From: Dyella_A sp050749815
GTDB lineage: Bacteria; Pseudomonadota; Gammaproteobacteria; Xanthomonadales; Rhodanobacteraceae
Length of the DNA stretch: 64,000 bases
Direction: 5' to 3'
NCBI RefSeq assembly: GCF_050749815.1
Contig: NZ_CP192735.1
Coordinates: forward strand, 3,038,001-3,102,000
Position numbers and translations under genes: made by a program. Shown in pieces: positions 55,726 through 63,698 of this stretch. The notes under the pieces are model-generated. The model was not told where the DNA came from. It made no database searches and worked only from the letters and a program-made list of their open reading frames with translations. The first letter of the stretch is position 1, and every line of letters begins with the position of its first letter.

Positions 55726-56637
55726 ATGCGCGCCCGCGCGCTGCTGATCGCGATGTTCGCGCTGGCTGCGGCACCCGCCGTGGCCAGCGCGGCCCACTAC
55801 CGGCCTCTGCCCGGCGGCCGTTTCGCCAGCGTGGTGCCGGCCGACGGCAAGGATGCGCCGGCACAGGTGGCGCCATTCGCCCTGCGCAGCGAGCCGGTGA
55901 CCAACGCCGAGTTCCTCGCCTTCGTCAGCAAGCATCCGCAATGGCGGCGCGACCGCGTGGCGCCGATCTTCGCCGACGGCCGCTACCTGTCGCACTGGGC
56001 CGCACCGGACGCGCTCGGCGCCGAGGCCATGCCGGCACAGCCGGTCACCCGGGTGAGCTGGTTCGCCGCGCAGGCCTATTGCGAGAGCGAACACGCGCGG
56101 CTGCCGAGCTGGTACGAGTGGGAGATGGCCGCCGCGGCCGATGCCAGCCGCGCCGACGCGCGCAGCGATCCGGCCTGGCGCGAGCGCGTGCTGGACTGGT
56201 ACAGCCGCCCGTCTTCGCACGCACTGCCGGTGATCGGCGGTGCGGCCGACCTGCACGGCGTGCGCGACCTCAACGGCCTGGTGTGGGAGTGGGTGGACGA
56301 CTTCAACGCCCTGCTGGTGGGCAGCGACAGCCGCGACCAGGACGGCGCCGACAAGCTGAAGTTCTGCGGCGCCGGCGCGATCAGCCTGCAGCAGAAAGAG
56401 AACTACGCCACGCTGATGCGGGTGGCGATGCTGTCCGCGCTGAAGGCGGTCGACACCACGCCCAACCTCGGCTTCCGCTGCGCGCGCCCGCTGGCGAGCG
56501 CACCGTTCGATGCATCCCCTCTGTCCGTTCATCCCCGGATCACGTCCGGGGCAGGCTCTGAGCGTAGCGAAGCGAAGTCGAAGGACCGTCACCCCACGCG
56601 CAGCGCATCCACCGCCCTAGAAGCGAGCACCCCATGA
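55726..56637 (+). CDS. NirV-like formylglycine-generating enzyme family protein
   Basis: The 303-residue protein has a signal peptide (residues about 1-22) and a SUMF1/FGE-type fold with EPVTNAEFLAFV, RLPSWYEWEMAA and VWEWVDDF, ending at GFRCARPLA near residue 260. NirV homologues lie beside nirK in many denitrifiers; the role is unknown. It lies 4 bases after nirK. The last 40 or so residues are encoded by a dispersed DNA repeat and look unrelated to the fold. The stop overlaps the SCO start. Confidence 0.82.
   Translation: MRARALLIAMFALAAAPAVASAAHYRPLPGGRFASVVPADGKDAPAQVAPFALRSEPVTNAEFLAFVSKHPQWRRDRVAPIFADGRYLSHWAAPDALGAEAMPAQPVTRVSWFAAQAYCESEHARLPSWYEWEMAAAADASRADARSDPAWRERVLDWYSRPSSHALPVIGGAADLHGVRDLNGLVWEWVDDFNALLVGSDSRDQDGADKLKFCGAGAISLQQKENYATLMRVAMLSALKAVDTTPNLGFRCARPLASAPFDASPLSVHPRITSGAGSERSEAKSKDRHPTRSASTALEASTP
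56523..56592 (+). repeat. Dispersed repeat with hairpin inside the nirV 3' end
   Basis: The stretch holds a 7-bp hairpin (CCCCGGA 56533-56539 with TCCGGGG 56545-56551). It is followed by a TGAGCGTAGCGAAGCGAAG-type segment that I recall as a common extragenic repeat in Xanthomonadaceae and some alphaproteobacteria. Here it is inside the reading frame and extends the NirV-like protein. Confidence 0.55.
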
Positions 56638-57212
56638 AACGGTTCGCCCTCCTCCTGCTCGGCGCCCTGTTCTCAGGCAACGCTCTCGCCGCACCGGCAA
56701 GCGTGGCGCCCACGCTGCCCGGCGATTCGGTCTACCAGCTCGCCGCCACCCTCACCGATCAGGACGGCCACGCCGCGCCCTGGGCCACGCGCCGCGGCAC
56801 GCCGCAGATCGTGAGCATGTTCTATAGCTCGTGCACCATGGTCTGCCCGATGATCATCGACACCATGAAGGCCACCCGCCGCGCCGCCGGCGATCCGGCC
56901 GCGCTGGGCCTGCTGGCGATCAGCTTCGACCCGGCCCGCGACAACACCGACGCGCTGCGCCGCTACGCCGCCGCGCACCGGCTCGACCTGCGCTGGTGGA
57001 CGCTGGCGCACGCCTCGCCGGGCGACACGCGTTCCATCGCCGCCCTGCTCGGCGTGCAGTACCGCCCGCTGCCCGACGGCGACTTCAACCATTCCAGCGT
57101 GTTGCTGCTGCTCGATGCGGACGGCCGCATCGTGGCGCGCAGCGCGATCATCGGACGCACCGATCCGGCCTTCGTCACCGCCGTGCGCCAGCTTGCGGGA
57201 GCACACCCATGA
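56634..57212 (+). CDS. SCO family copper/thiol protein
   Basis: The 192-residue protein has a signal peptide (residues about 1-20) and a thioredoxin fold with the copper-binding C-x3-C motif at Cys67 and Cys71 (YSSCTMVCPM) and the third ligand His153 (DFNHSS). SCO proteins deliver copper to cytochrome oxidase CuA centres. Beside nirK it may supply copper to NirK. It overlaps nirV and the next gene by ATGA at both ends. Confidence 0.88.
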   Translation: MKRFALLLLGALFSGNALAAPASVAPTLPGDSVYQLAATLTDQDGHAAPWATRRGTPQIVSMFYSSCTMVCPMIIDTMKATRRAAGDPAALGLLAISFDPARDNTDALRRYAAAHRLDLRWWTLAHASPGDTRSIAALLGVQYRPLPDGDFNHSSVLLLLDADGRIVARSAIIGRTDPAFVTAVRQLAGAHP

Positions 57213-57673
57213 ACCTCGCCTCGCGCGCCCTGCTTCTCGGCCTGCTCGCGCTACCGCTCGCCGGCGTGAGCTTCGCGCAGCACGCACACCACGCGGCGCC
57301 GGGCGACACGGCGCCGACGCCGGCACCAACCACCCGCTGGCCCGCCGGCGCCGCGCTGCAGGACGGCATGGGCCGCATCCACGTCGCGCTGGAGGAACTG
57401 CGCCACTACGAGATGGGCCACATGGACGCCACGATGGCGCTGGATCGGGTTGGCCTGATCGAACAGGCCGCCGCCGACATCTTCGCCAAGTGCAAGCTGC
57501 CGGAAGAGCGCGACGCGGTGCTGCACCACATGCTGGTGCCGCTGCTGGCCGCCGCGCAGGCGCTGAAAACACATCCGGACGACATGGCCCAGGTGCAGGC
57601 GATGCGCGATGCGGTCGCGGACTACCCACGCTACTTCGCCGATCCGGGCTGGGCGGCGCCGGCGAAGCCTTAG
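57209..57673 (+). CDS. Small periplasmic helical protein, DnrO-like
   Basis: The 154-residue protein has a signal peptide (residues about 1-23), a histidine-rich HAHHAAP segment next to the mature start, and a helical region with GRIHVALEELRHYEMGHMD and RDAVLHHMLVPLL. It resembles the DnrO/DnrP-type proteins encoded in nitrite and NO regulons as I remember them. The histidine and methionine content suggests metal binding, perhaps copper. It is coupled to the SCO gene. No function is proven. Confidence 0.6.
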   Translation: MNLASRALLLGLLALPLAGVSFAQHAHHAAPGDTAPTPAPTTRWPAGAALQDGMGRIHVALEELRHYEMGHMDATMALDRVGLIEQAAADIFAKCKLPEERDAVLHHMLVPLLAAAQALKTHPDDMAQVQAMRDAVADYPRYFADPGWAAPAKP

Positions 57674-57683
57674 GAGAGGCAGC

Positions 57684-58811
57684 TCAGATCACCGCGCTGT
57701 CGTCGTCGAAGCCGCGGCCGTCGCGCAGCACGGTACGCAGGCGCGCCTCCCACGGCGCGGTGTCGATGCCGTGCGCACGCAGCCACGCGCGGTCGAACAG
57801 CGTCTCGGCGTAGCGCTCGCCGCGGTCGCACAGCAGGCTGACGATGCTGCCGCGCTCGCCGCGGGCGCGCATCGCCGCGGCCAGCCGCAGGCAGGCGACG
57901 AACTGGGTGCCGGACGATCCGCCGTAGCGGCGGCCGAGCAACTCTTCCAGCAACCACGCCGCGGCGATCGAGGCGGCATCGGGCACCTCCAGCACGCGGT
58001 CGACCACCTCGAACACGAAACCCGGCTCCACCCGCGGGCGGCCGATGCCTTCGATCACGGTCGGCCGGCTGGCCACCGCGTGGCGGTCATGCCGGCGCCA
58101 GCCTTCGACGAAGGCGCTGCCGGTCGGCTCGGCCAGGCACAGCCGGGTGGGCAGGCGGCGGTAGCGCAGGTAGCGACCGATCGTCGCCGAGGTGCCACCG
58201 GTGCCGGCGCTGCAGACGATCCAGGCCGGCTCGGGCGAGCGCTCGCGCGCCATCTGGCCGAGGATCGACTCGGCGATGTTGTTGTTGCCGCGCCAGTCGG
58301 TGGCGCGCTCGGCGAGGCCGAACTGGTCGAGGAAGCAGGCCCCGTGGGCCGCGTGTGCGTTCGCCGCGGCGAGCACTTCGGCCGGGTCGTCGACCAGATC
58401 GCAGCGCCCGCCCAGCGCCTGCACGTCGCGGATCTTGCCCGGCGCGGTGCACGCCGGCATCACCGCGATGAACGGCAGGCCGAGCAGGCGCGCGAACCAC
58501 GCCTCGGAGATTGCGGTACTGCCGGACGATGCATCCACCACGGTCTGCCCCGCGTGTAGGCGGCCGTTGCACAGCGCGTACAGGAACAGCGAGCGCGCCA
58601 GCCGGTGCTTGAGGCTGCCGCTGGGATGGGCGGACTCGTCCTTCAGGTAGATGTCGATGCCGGGGAAGGCCGGCAGGTCGAGCTTGAGCAAATGCGTGTC
58701 GGCCGAGCGCGCGGCCTCCTGCGCCAGGCATTCGAGCGCACCGTGCACCCACTCGCGGCCAGACGGCGACGGCGACGGCGAAGACATCACCCGCTCGGCG
58801 GCGCTACTCAT
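57684..58811 (-). CDS. PLP-dependent cysteine synthase family protein
   Basis: The 375-residue protein has a type II PLP fold with the lysine motif PSGSLKHRLA near residues 52-61, the SSGSTAIS substrate loop, and SAGTGGTSATIGRYLRYRR binding the cofactor phosphate. It is a CysK/CBS-like paralogue; the substrate could be O-acetylserine or another beta-substituted alanine. Its ATG overlaps the globin stop (ATGA). Standing between a truncated globin and nirK-type genes, it may serve sulfide or nitrosative stress, which is inference. Confidence 0.8.
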   Translation of the reverse strand: MSSAAERVMSSPSPSPSGREWVHGALECLAQEAARSADTHLLKLDLPAFPGIDIYLKDESAHPSGSLKHRLARSLFLYALCNGRLHAGQTVVDASSGSTAISEAWFARLLGLPFIAVMPACTAPGKIRDVQALGGRCDLVDDPAEVLAAANAHAAHGACFLDQFGLAERATDWRGNNNIAESILGQMARERSPEPAWIVCSAGTGGTSATIGRYLRYRRLPTRLCLAEPTGSAFVEGWRRHDRHAVASRPTVIEGIGRPRVEPGFVFEVVDRVLEVPDAASIAAAWLLEELLGRRYGGSSGTQFVACLRLAAAMRARGERGSIVSLLCDRGERYAETLFDRAWLRAHGIDTAPWEARLRTVLRDGRGFDDDSAVI

Positions 58812-59218
58812 GGCCGCTGCGCCACGATCGGCACGCCGAGATCGCGTCCGCGCGGGCGCAGGCCCAGCCCGAGTTTCAGGCTCTGCCCGATGCGTTCGGC
58901 GTAGTCGATCATCAGTGCCGCCCCGCTCGCGTCCAGCACCTCGGCGCAGGTGGCGCGCCACAGCGTGAGCCAGCGGTCGAAATGCTCGGCGCGCACCGGA
59001 TGGCGCTGGTGGGCGGCCATCGGGTTGCCGCGGTAGCTGCCGGAGCGGCGCGCCACCGAACACCAGAACGAGGTCAGCAGCTGCTTGTGCTCTTCCCAGT
59101 CGTGCACCGCCGGGTTGAACACCGGCCCGAGCTCGGCATCGCGGCGCACCTGCTCGTAGAAGCGGTCGACGAGGGTGGCCAGTTCGGTTTCGCTGGGGGG
59201 CGTGACGGCGGCATGCAT
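58808..59218 (-). CDS. Group III truncated haemoglobin
   Basis: The 136-residue protein is a group III (P-type) truncated globin, with Tyr21 near the B10 position, FNPAVHDWEEHKQLLTSFW and the proximal histidine region YRGNPMAAHQRHP, where His70 is the likely F8 ligand. Such globins bind oxygen and may detoxify nitric oxide. It lies between ccoS and the cysteine synthase-like gene on the minus strand, with an FNR-type box 145 bases upstream of its start. Confidence 0.88.
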   Translation of the reverse strand: MHAAVTPPSETELATLVDRFYEQVRRDAELGPVFNPAVHDWEEHKQLLTSFWCSVARRSGSYRGNPMAAHQRHPVRAEHFDRWLTLWRATCAEVLDASGAALMIDYAERIGQSLKLGLGLRPRGRDLGVPIVAQRP

Positions 59219-59257
59219 GCGGGCGTTGACTCGGACGATGCGCGCCGCCGGGGGAGG

Positions 59258-59509
59258 CTAGGCGCGCGGAGGCGGGGAATCGACACGGTCGGTCATGTCA
59301 TCAGGCATGGGGTCGACCGCATCCGTGGCCTGGGAGGATGCGAGCGTGCCGGCGCGCGCGCCCTGATCTGGATCATCCTCCAGCAACGGCACGATGCCGG
59401 GGCTGTCCAGGTCGTCGAACTGCTGGTGGTTCACCGCCCAGAAGAACAGCGCCACGCCCACGCCCACCACCAGCAGCGTCACCGGGATAAGCACCAGGAT
59501 GATGTTCAC
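59258..59509 (-). CDS. ccoS: cbb3 oxidase maturation protein CcoS
   Basis: The 83-residue protein has one N-terminal membrane helix (IILVLIPVTLLVVGVGVALFFWAV) and the family motif NHQQFDDLDSPGIVPLLEDD at residues about 27-46. CcoS is needed to insert cofactors into the cbb3 oxidase. The start is GTG 59509, which overlaps the ccoI stop (GTGA). The C-terminal tail is disordered and longer than usual. A candidate FNR box lies in its coding region. Confidence 0.9.
   Translation of the reverse strand: MNIILVLIPVTLLVVGVGVALFFWAVNHQQFDDLDSPGIVPLLEDDPDQGARAGTLASSQATDAVDPMPDDMTDRVDSPPPRA
59363..59376. promoter_or_regulatory. FNR/Anr-type box upstream of the truncated globin
   Basis: CTGATCTGGATCAT (minus strand: ATGATCCAGATCAG) has the TGA-N6-TCA core. 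It lies inside ccoS, 145 bases upstream of the globin start codon. It could drive the globin gene from within ccoS, or be chance. Confidence 0.4.
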
Positions 59510-61746
59510 GCGCGCAGCGCCAATGGCGATGCGGCGGCGACGCGACCCACGCGCAGCGCATTGAGCACCACGCCAAGCGAACTCAGCGCCATGCCGATGC
59601 CGGCCAGCCACGGCGGCACCAGGCCGAACGCAGCGAACGGCACCGCCACCAGGTTGTAGCCCAGTGCCCAGCGTCGGCTCTGCGCGGCGATGCGCTGCAT
59701 CTGCATCGCCACGGCGCGGGCGTCGAGCAGGCCGTCCAGACGTCCATCGGCCAGCAGCAGGTCGGCATGCGCCTGCGCCAGCTCGGTGCCGCTGGCCAGT
59801 GCGGCGGAAACATCCGCGCCGGCCAGCACCGGCGCATCGTTGCTGCCGTCGCCCACCGCCAGGGTGACGCGGCCGTCGGCGCGTGCGGTCTGCAGCAGGG
59901 CGAGCTTGTCCGCTGGCGACTGGCGGGCAGACCAGGCGTCCACCTCCAGCGCATGCGCCACCGTGGCTACGCGCGCCAGATCGTCACCGCTGGCGATGGC
60001 CAGCGTCACATCCTGCGCGCGCAGCGCGGCGACAGTGGTGCGGGCCGCGTCGCGCAGCCCGTCGTCCACCGCGAAGCGGGCCAGCTCGCCCTGCGCATCG
60101 GCCAGCACCAGCGTGCCGGCCGCTCCCTCCCCCGTATCTTTCTGGCCGCTGGCGGCGAGCGCGAAATCGGCGCGACCCAGCCACAGCGGCACGTGATCCA
60201 CCACGCCGGACACACCCGCGCCGGCATGCACGCGCACATCGCGCGCCGTCAGCGGCGCCGCGGCAGGGCCGGTGACGGCGAGGCGGGTCAGCGCATGCGC
60301 CAGCGGGTGGCTGCTCTCCTGCGCCAGCGCCACGGCCAGGCGCAATACGTGATCGACATCCAGCCCGCGCTGCGGATGGATCGCCGCGCGGGTGAACTGC
60401 GGCTCGGTGAGCGTGCCGGTCTTGTCGAACAGCGCGTAGTCGACGCGGGCCAGCGTTTCCAATGCCACGGCGTCGGTCACCAGCACGCCGCGCGTGGCGA
60501 GCACGCCGAACGCCCGCGTGCGCGTGGCCGGCGCGGTGAGCGCGAAGGCGCAGGGGCAGGCGATCACCAGTACCGCCACGGCTGCTTCGAACGCGCGCGC
60601 AGCATCCACCAGCAGCCAGCCCAGCGCGGTGAGCGCGGTGAGCACCAGCACGCGGGCGACGAAGCGCGCCACCGCCGGATCGCCGCCGTGGCGCACGCGG
60701 GCCAGCCGGCTGCCGCGCGCGCGTCGCGCCAGCGCGCCGATGCGCGCGGCGGCGGTGGCCTCGCCGCTGTGGGTGACGCGCAACTCCGCGGTACCGGACA
60801 CTAGCACGCTGCCGGCCACCACCGCGGCGCCGGCTGCGCGCCGCTGCGGCCGCGACTCGCCCGACAGCAGCGACTCGTCCAGCTCGGCCCACGCGCTTTC
60901 CAGCACGCCATCGGCCGGCACCGTGCCGCCCTCGGCCACGTGCACACGATCGCCGGGCAGCAGGGCCAGCGCGGCCACCGTTTCCAGCGTGCCGTCGTTG
61001 CGCCAGCGTTCGGCCAGCAGCGGCGCGGCATCCACCGCGGCATCGCCCAGTGCACCGCTGCGATGGCGCGCGCGCATCTCGATGTGCCGCGCCAGCAGCA
61101 GCAGGAACACGAACATGCTCACCGAATCGAAATAGATTTCGCCGCTGCCGCGCCAGGTATTCCACGCACTGGCGGTGAACACCAGCAGCACCGCCAGCGC
61201 CACCGGCAGGTCGATGCCGAGGCGGCGCGCGCGCAGCTCGTCGAGGGCACCGCGATAGAACGGCAGCGCCGCGTAGAACACGATCGGCAGCGTGGTGAAC
61301 AGCCCCAGCCAGCGGAACAGGTTGCGTGTGCTGAAGTCGACGAAGTCGACCACGCCGAGGTAGATCACGAACGCGTAGGTCATCACCTGCATCGCGCACA
61401 TGCCGGCCACCAGCAGGCGCTTGAGCGCGTCGTGCGCCTCGCGGCGCGGGTCTTCGTCCACTCGTGCGCGCGGCAGCGGCTGCGCGCGGCAGCCGATACT
61501 GGCGATCGCGTCGAGCAGACCGGGCAGGCTCTGGCGTGCTGGTTCCCACACCACCGACACGCGCTGGCTGGCTACGTCCACACCCACCCGCTGCACGCCG
61601 GGCAGCGCGCGCAGCGCCTGCTCCAGTCGCAGCACGCGGCGGGCGTCGGCCAGCGGCGCCACGCGCAGGGTCACTTCGGCGCGACCATCGCGCCGCGGCC
61701 GCAATACCTGCGCGGCCAGCTGCGGCTGGGCCCAGGCGCTGTTCAT
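59506..61746 (-). CDS. ccoI: Copper-translocating P-type ATPase CcoI
   Basis: The 746-residue P1B-ATPase has the CPC metal-binding motif (ACPCAFAL), the phosphorylated DKTGT and the GDGSNDAP hinge. It supplies copper for the cbb3 oxidase CuB site. The N-terminal metal-binding-domain region (about residues 20-85) has the ferredoxin-like pattern but no C-x2-C pair, unlike many CcoI proteins. The ATG at 61746 is shared with the small preceding gene (ATGA). Confidence 0.92.
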   Translation of the reverse strand: MNSAWAQPQLAAQVLRPRRDGRAEVTLRVAPLADARRVLRLEQALRALPGVQRVGVDVASQRVSVVWEPARQSLPGLLDAIASIGCRAQPLPRARVDEDPRREAHDALKRLLVAGMCAMQVMTYAFVIYLGVVDFVDFSTRNLFRWLGLFTTLPIVFYAALPFYRGALDELRARRLGIDLPVALAVLLVFTASAWNTWRGSGEIYFDSVSMFVFLLLLARHIEMRARHRSGALGDAAVDAAPLLAERWRNDGTLETVAALALLPGDRVHVAEGGTVPADGVLESAWAELDESLLSGESRPQRRAAGAAVVAGSVLVSGTAELRVTHSGEATAAARIGALARRARGSRLARVRHGGDPAVARFVARVLVLTALTALGWLLVDAARAFEAAVAVLVIACPCAFALTAPATRTRAFGVLATRGVLVTDAVALETLARVDYALFDKTGTLTEPQFTRAAIHPQRGLDVDHVLRLAVALAQESSHPLAHALTRLAVTGPAAAPLTARDVRVHAGAGVSGVVDHVPLWLGRADFALAASGQKDTGEGAAGTLVLADAQGELARFAVDDGLRDAARTTVAALRAQDVTLAIASGDDLARVATVAHALEVDAWSARQSPADKLALLQTARADGRVTLAVGDGSNDAPVLAGADVSAALASGTELAQAHADLLLADGRLDGLLDARAVAMQMQRIAAQSRRWALGYNLVAVPFAAFGLVPPWLAGIGMALSSLGVVLNALRVGRVAAASPLALRA

Positions 61747-61973
61747 GGCGCAGTGGCGGCGGGTGCCGGTGCCGAGGCGGCCGGCGCGGCATGGCTGCGT
61801 GCGGGCACGCCGAACACCGGGTGCGGCGCATCGACCGGCACGTCGTCGTGCCGTGCGCCGACCATGATGATCCAGATACAGCCGGCCATCGACGCGGCGA
61901 ACACCGCTGCGCCCAGCCACAGCACCGGCTGGCGGTACCAGGCGCCGCTGCGGTCAGCGGGCGGCCTGGGCAT
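61743..61973 (-). CDS. Small single-helix protein in the CcoH/FixH position
   Basis: The 76-residue protein has one membrane helix at about residues 15-36 (PVLWLGAAVFAASMAGCIWIIMVG) and a short alanine/proline-rich tail. In other cbb3 operons ccoH/fixH, of about 150-170 residues, lies between ccoP and ccoI. This one seems to keep the helix but not the full periplasmic domain. It overlaps the ccoP end by 20 bases and the ccoI start. Homology to FixH is uncertain. Confidence 0.6.
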   Translation of the reverse strand: MPRPPADRSGAWYRQPVLWLGAAVFAASMAGCIWIIMVGARHDDVPVDAPHPVFGVPARSHAAPAASAPAPAATAP

Positions 61974-62880
61974 CGGGCGCGGCCGCCGTGGCCGGATGGG
62001 CGAGGTGGTAGACGTAGGCGGCAAGCACGCGCATCTGGTCTTCGGTCAGGCGCGAACTCCACGCCGGCATCGCGCCCTGGCGGCCGCCGCCGATGGTGCG
62101 CTCGATGTCGGCCACGGTGCCGCCGTGCAGCCAGATGGTATCGGTGAGGTTGGGCGCGCCCAGCGCCTGGTTGCCCTTGCCCTCCGGCCCGTGGCACGCG
62201 GCGCAGGTGGCGAACAGCGGCTGGCCGGCCGCCGCCATCGCCGCGTCATGCGGCGCACCGGACAGGCTCAGCACGTACTGCGCGAGGTTCTTCACGTTCT
62301 GCTCGCCCAGGCTCGCCCACGGCGGCATCACACCGGCACGGCCGTTCTGGATGCTGGTGAGGATGGCCTTGCCGTCGCCGCCGTAGAGCCAGTCGTGGTC
62401 GGTGAGGTTGGGCGCCCCCAGCAGCGTGTTGCCGCGACCCTCGCGACCGTGGCAGGCCTCGCAGTTATCGAGGAACAGCTGCTTGCCCATCTGGATCGCC
62501 GACGGATCGCCGGCCAGCTGCTCCACCGGATACTGGCGGAAGCGCACCAGCAGCTCATCGAGCTTGGCGTCGTTGGCGGCCACGTCGCGTGCCAGCTCGC
62601 CGTGCGCGGTCCAGCCCAGGATGCCCTTGTGATTGCCGAAGCCCGGGTACAACGCCAGGTAGACGAATCCGACGACAAACATGGCGCCGGAGAACAGCAG
62701 CCACCACAGCGGCAGCTTGCGCACGCCCTCGCGCAGCACGCCGTGCGCCCACACGTGGCCGCTGGTGCCGTCCGGCAGTACCGGAATCTTCGCGCGCGGC
62801 CCCCACAGGAACAGGAACAGCGTGATGCCCAGGTTGAGCACGATCAGGAACATCACCCACAACGACCAGCCCGTGCTCAT
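61954..62880 (-). CDS. ccoP: cbb3-type cytochrome c oxidase subunit III
   Basis: The 308-residue di-haem subunit carries electrons to the catalytic subunit. It has membrane helices at about residues 3-25 and 56-78 and two haem-binding motifs, CEACH and CAACH, each followed by a methionine (MPPWA and MPAWS). The start ATG 62880 overlaps the ccoQ stop as ATGA. Confidence 0.94.
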   Translation of the reverse strand: MSTGWSLWVMFLIVLNLGITLFLFLWGPRAKIPVLPDGTSGHVWAHGVLREGVRKLPLWWLLFSGAMFVVGFVYLALYPGFGNHKGILGWTAHGELARDVAANDAKLDELLVRFRQYPVEQLAGDPSAIQMGKQLFLDNCEACHGREGRGNTLLGAPNLTDHDWLYGGDGKAILTSIQNGRAGVMPPWASLGEQNVKNLAQYVLSLSGAPHDAAMAAAGQPLFATCAACHGPEGKGNQALGAPNLTDTIWLHGGTVADIERTIGGGRQGAMPAWSSRLTEDQMRVLAAYVYHLAHPATAAAPDAQAAR

Positions 62881-63047
62881 GCGTGCTCCTCCGAATTCGG
62901 TGCGCCGTCTTCCATCGGCAGCGCGGCCATGCGCTGGAACGTGGTGCGATGGTGCTTGCGCCAGGCCCAGATCCAGATCGCGACGAAGGTGACCATCAGC
63001 ACGACGGTCACCACCCCGGTGACGTGACCCCACACCGGACTGATCAT
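62877..63047 (-). CDS. ccoQ: cbb3-type cytochrome oxidase subunit CcoQ
   Basis: The 56-residue protein has one membrane helix (VVTVVLMVTFVAIWIWAW, about residues 12-29) followed by a short polar tail (HHRTTFQRMAALPMEDG), typical of CcoQ/FixQ. It stabilises the oxidase complex. Its ATG at 63047 and stop are both in ATGA overlaps with ccoO and ccoP. Confidence 0.88.
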   Translation of the reverse strand: MISPVWGHVTGVVTVVLMVTFVAIWIWAWRKHHRTTFQRMAALPMEDGAPNSEEHA

Positions 63048-63688
63048 GGCGCCGCTCCCGCCGTCTTGGCCGCAGCCACCGGCTCGTTCCTGATACCCAG
63101 GCCCTGCAGGTAGGCGATCAGCGCGTCCATCTCGGTCTTGCCGTCCAGCGCGGCCGGTGCGGCGGCGATATCGGCATCGCTGTACGGGTCGCCCAGCGTG
63201 CGCAACGTGCGCATGCGCGCCTGGATATCGGCCACGTCGAGCTTCTTCTCGGCCAGCCACGGGTAACCGGGCATGTTGGATACCGGCACCACCTGGCGCG
63301 GATTCATCAGGTGCAGGCGCTGCCACTGGTCGGAATACTTGCCGCCGACGCGGGCGAGGTCCGGCCCGGTGCGCTTGGAGCCCCACTGGAACGGCCGGTC
63401 GTACACCGACTCCTCCGCCTCGGAGAAGTGGCCGTAGCGCTGGGTCTCGGCACGCAGCGCGCGGATCATCTGCGAGTGGCACAGGTAACAGCCCTCGCGC
63501 ACGTAGATGTCCTTGCCGGCCAGGCGCAGCGGGTCGTACGGCTTCACCCCCGGCGGCGCCTTCACCGCGTGGGCTTCCATGAACAGCGGGGTGATCTCGG
63601 CCAGACCGCCGATCGACACCATGATCGCGATGAGGATGCCGAGCAGGCCGGCGTGCTTCTCGATCGCTTCGAAATGTTTGTAGGCCAT
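63044..63688 (-). CDS. ccoO: cbb3-type cytochrome c oxidase subunit II
   Basis: The 214-residue mono-haem subunit has one N-terminal helix, the haem motif CYLCHSQ at residues about 67-73, and a methionine ligand in VSNMPGYPWL. It passes electrons from CcoP to CcoN. It starts ATG 63688, 10 bases after the ccoN stop, with GGAGAGCACC upstream. Confidence 0.94.
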   Translation of the reverse strand: MAYKHFEAIEKHAGLLGILIAIMVSIGGLAEITPLFMEAHAVKAPPGVKPYDPLRLAGKDIYVREGCYLCHSQMIRALRAETQRYGHFSEAEESVYDRPFQWGSKRTGPDLARVGGKYSDQWQRLHLMNPRQVVPVSNMPGYPWLAEKKLDVADIQARMRTLRTLGDPYSDADIAAAPAALDGKTEMDALIAYLQGLGIRNEPVAAAKTAGAAP

Positions 63689-63698
63689 GGTGCTCTCC

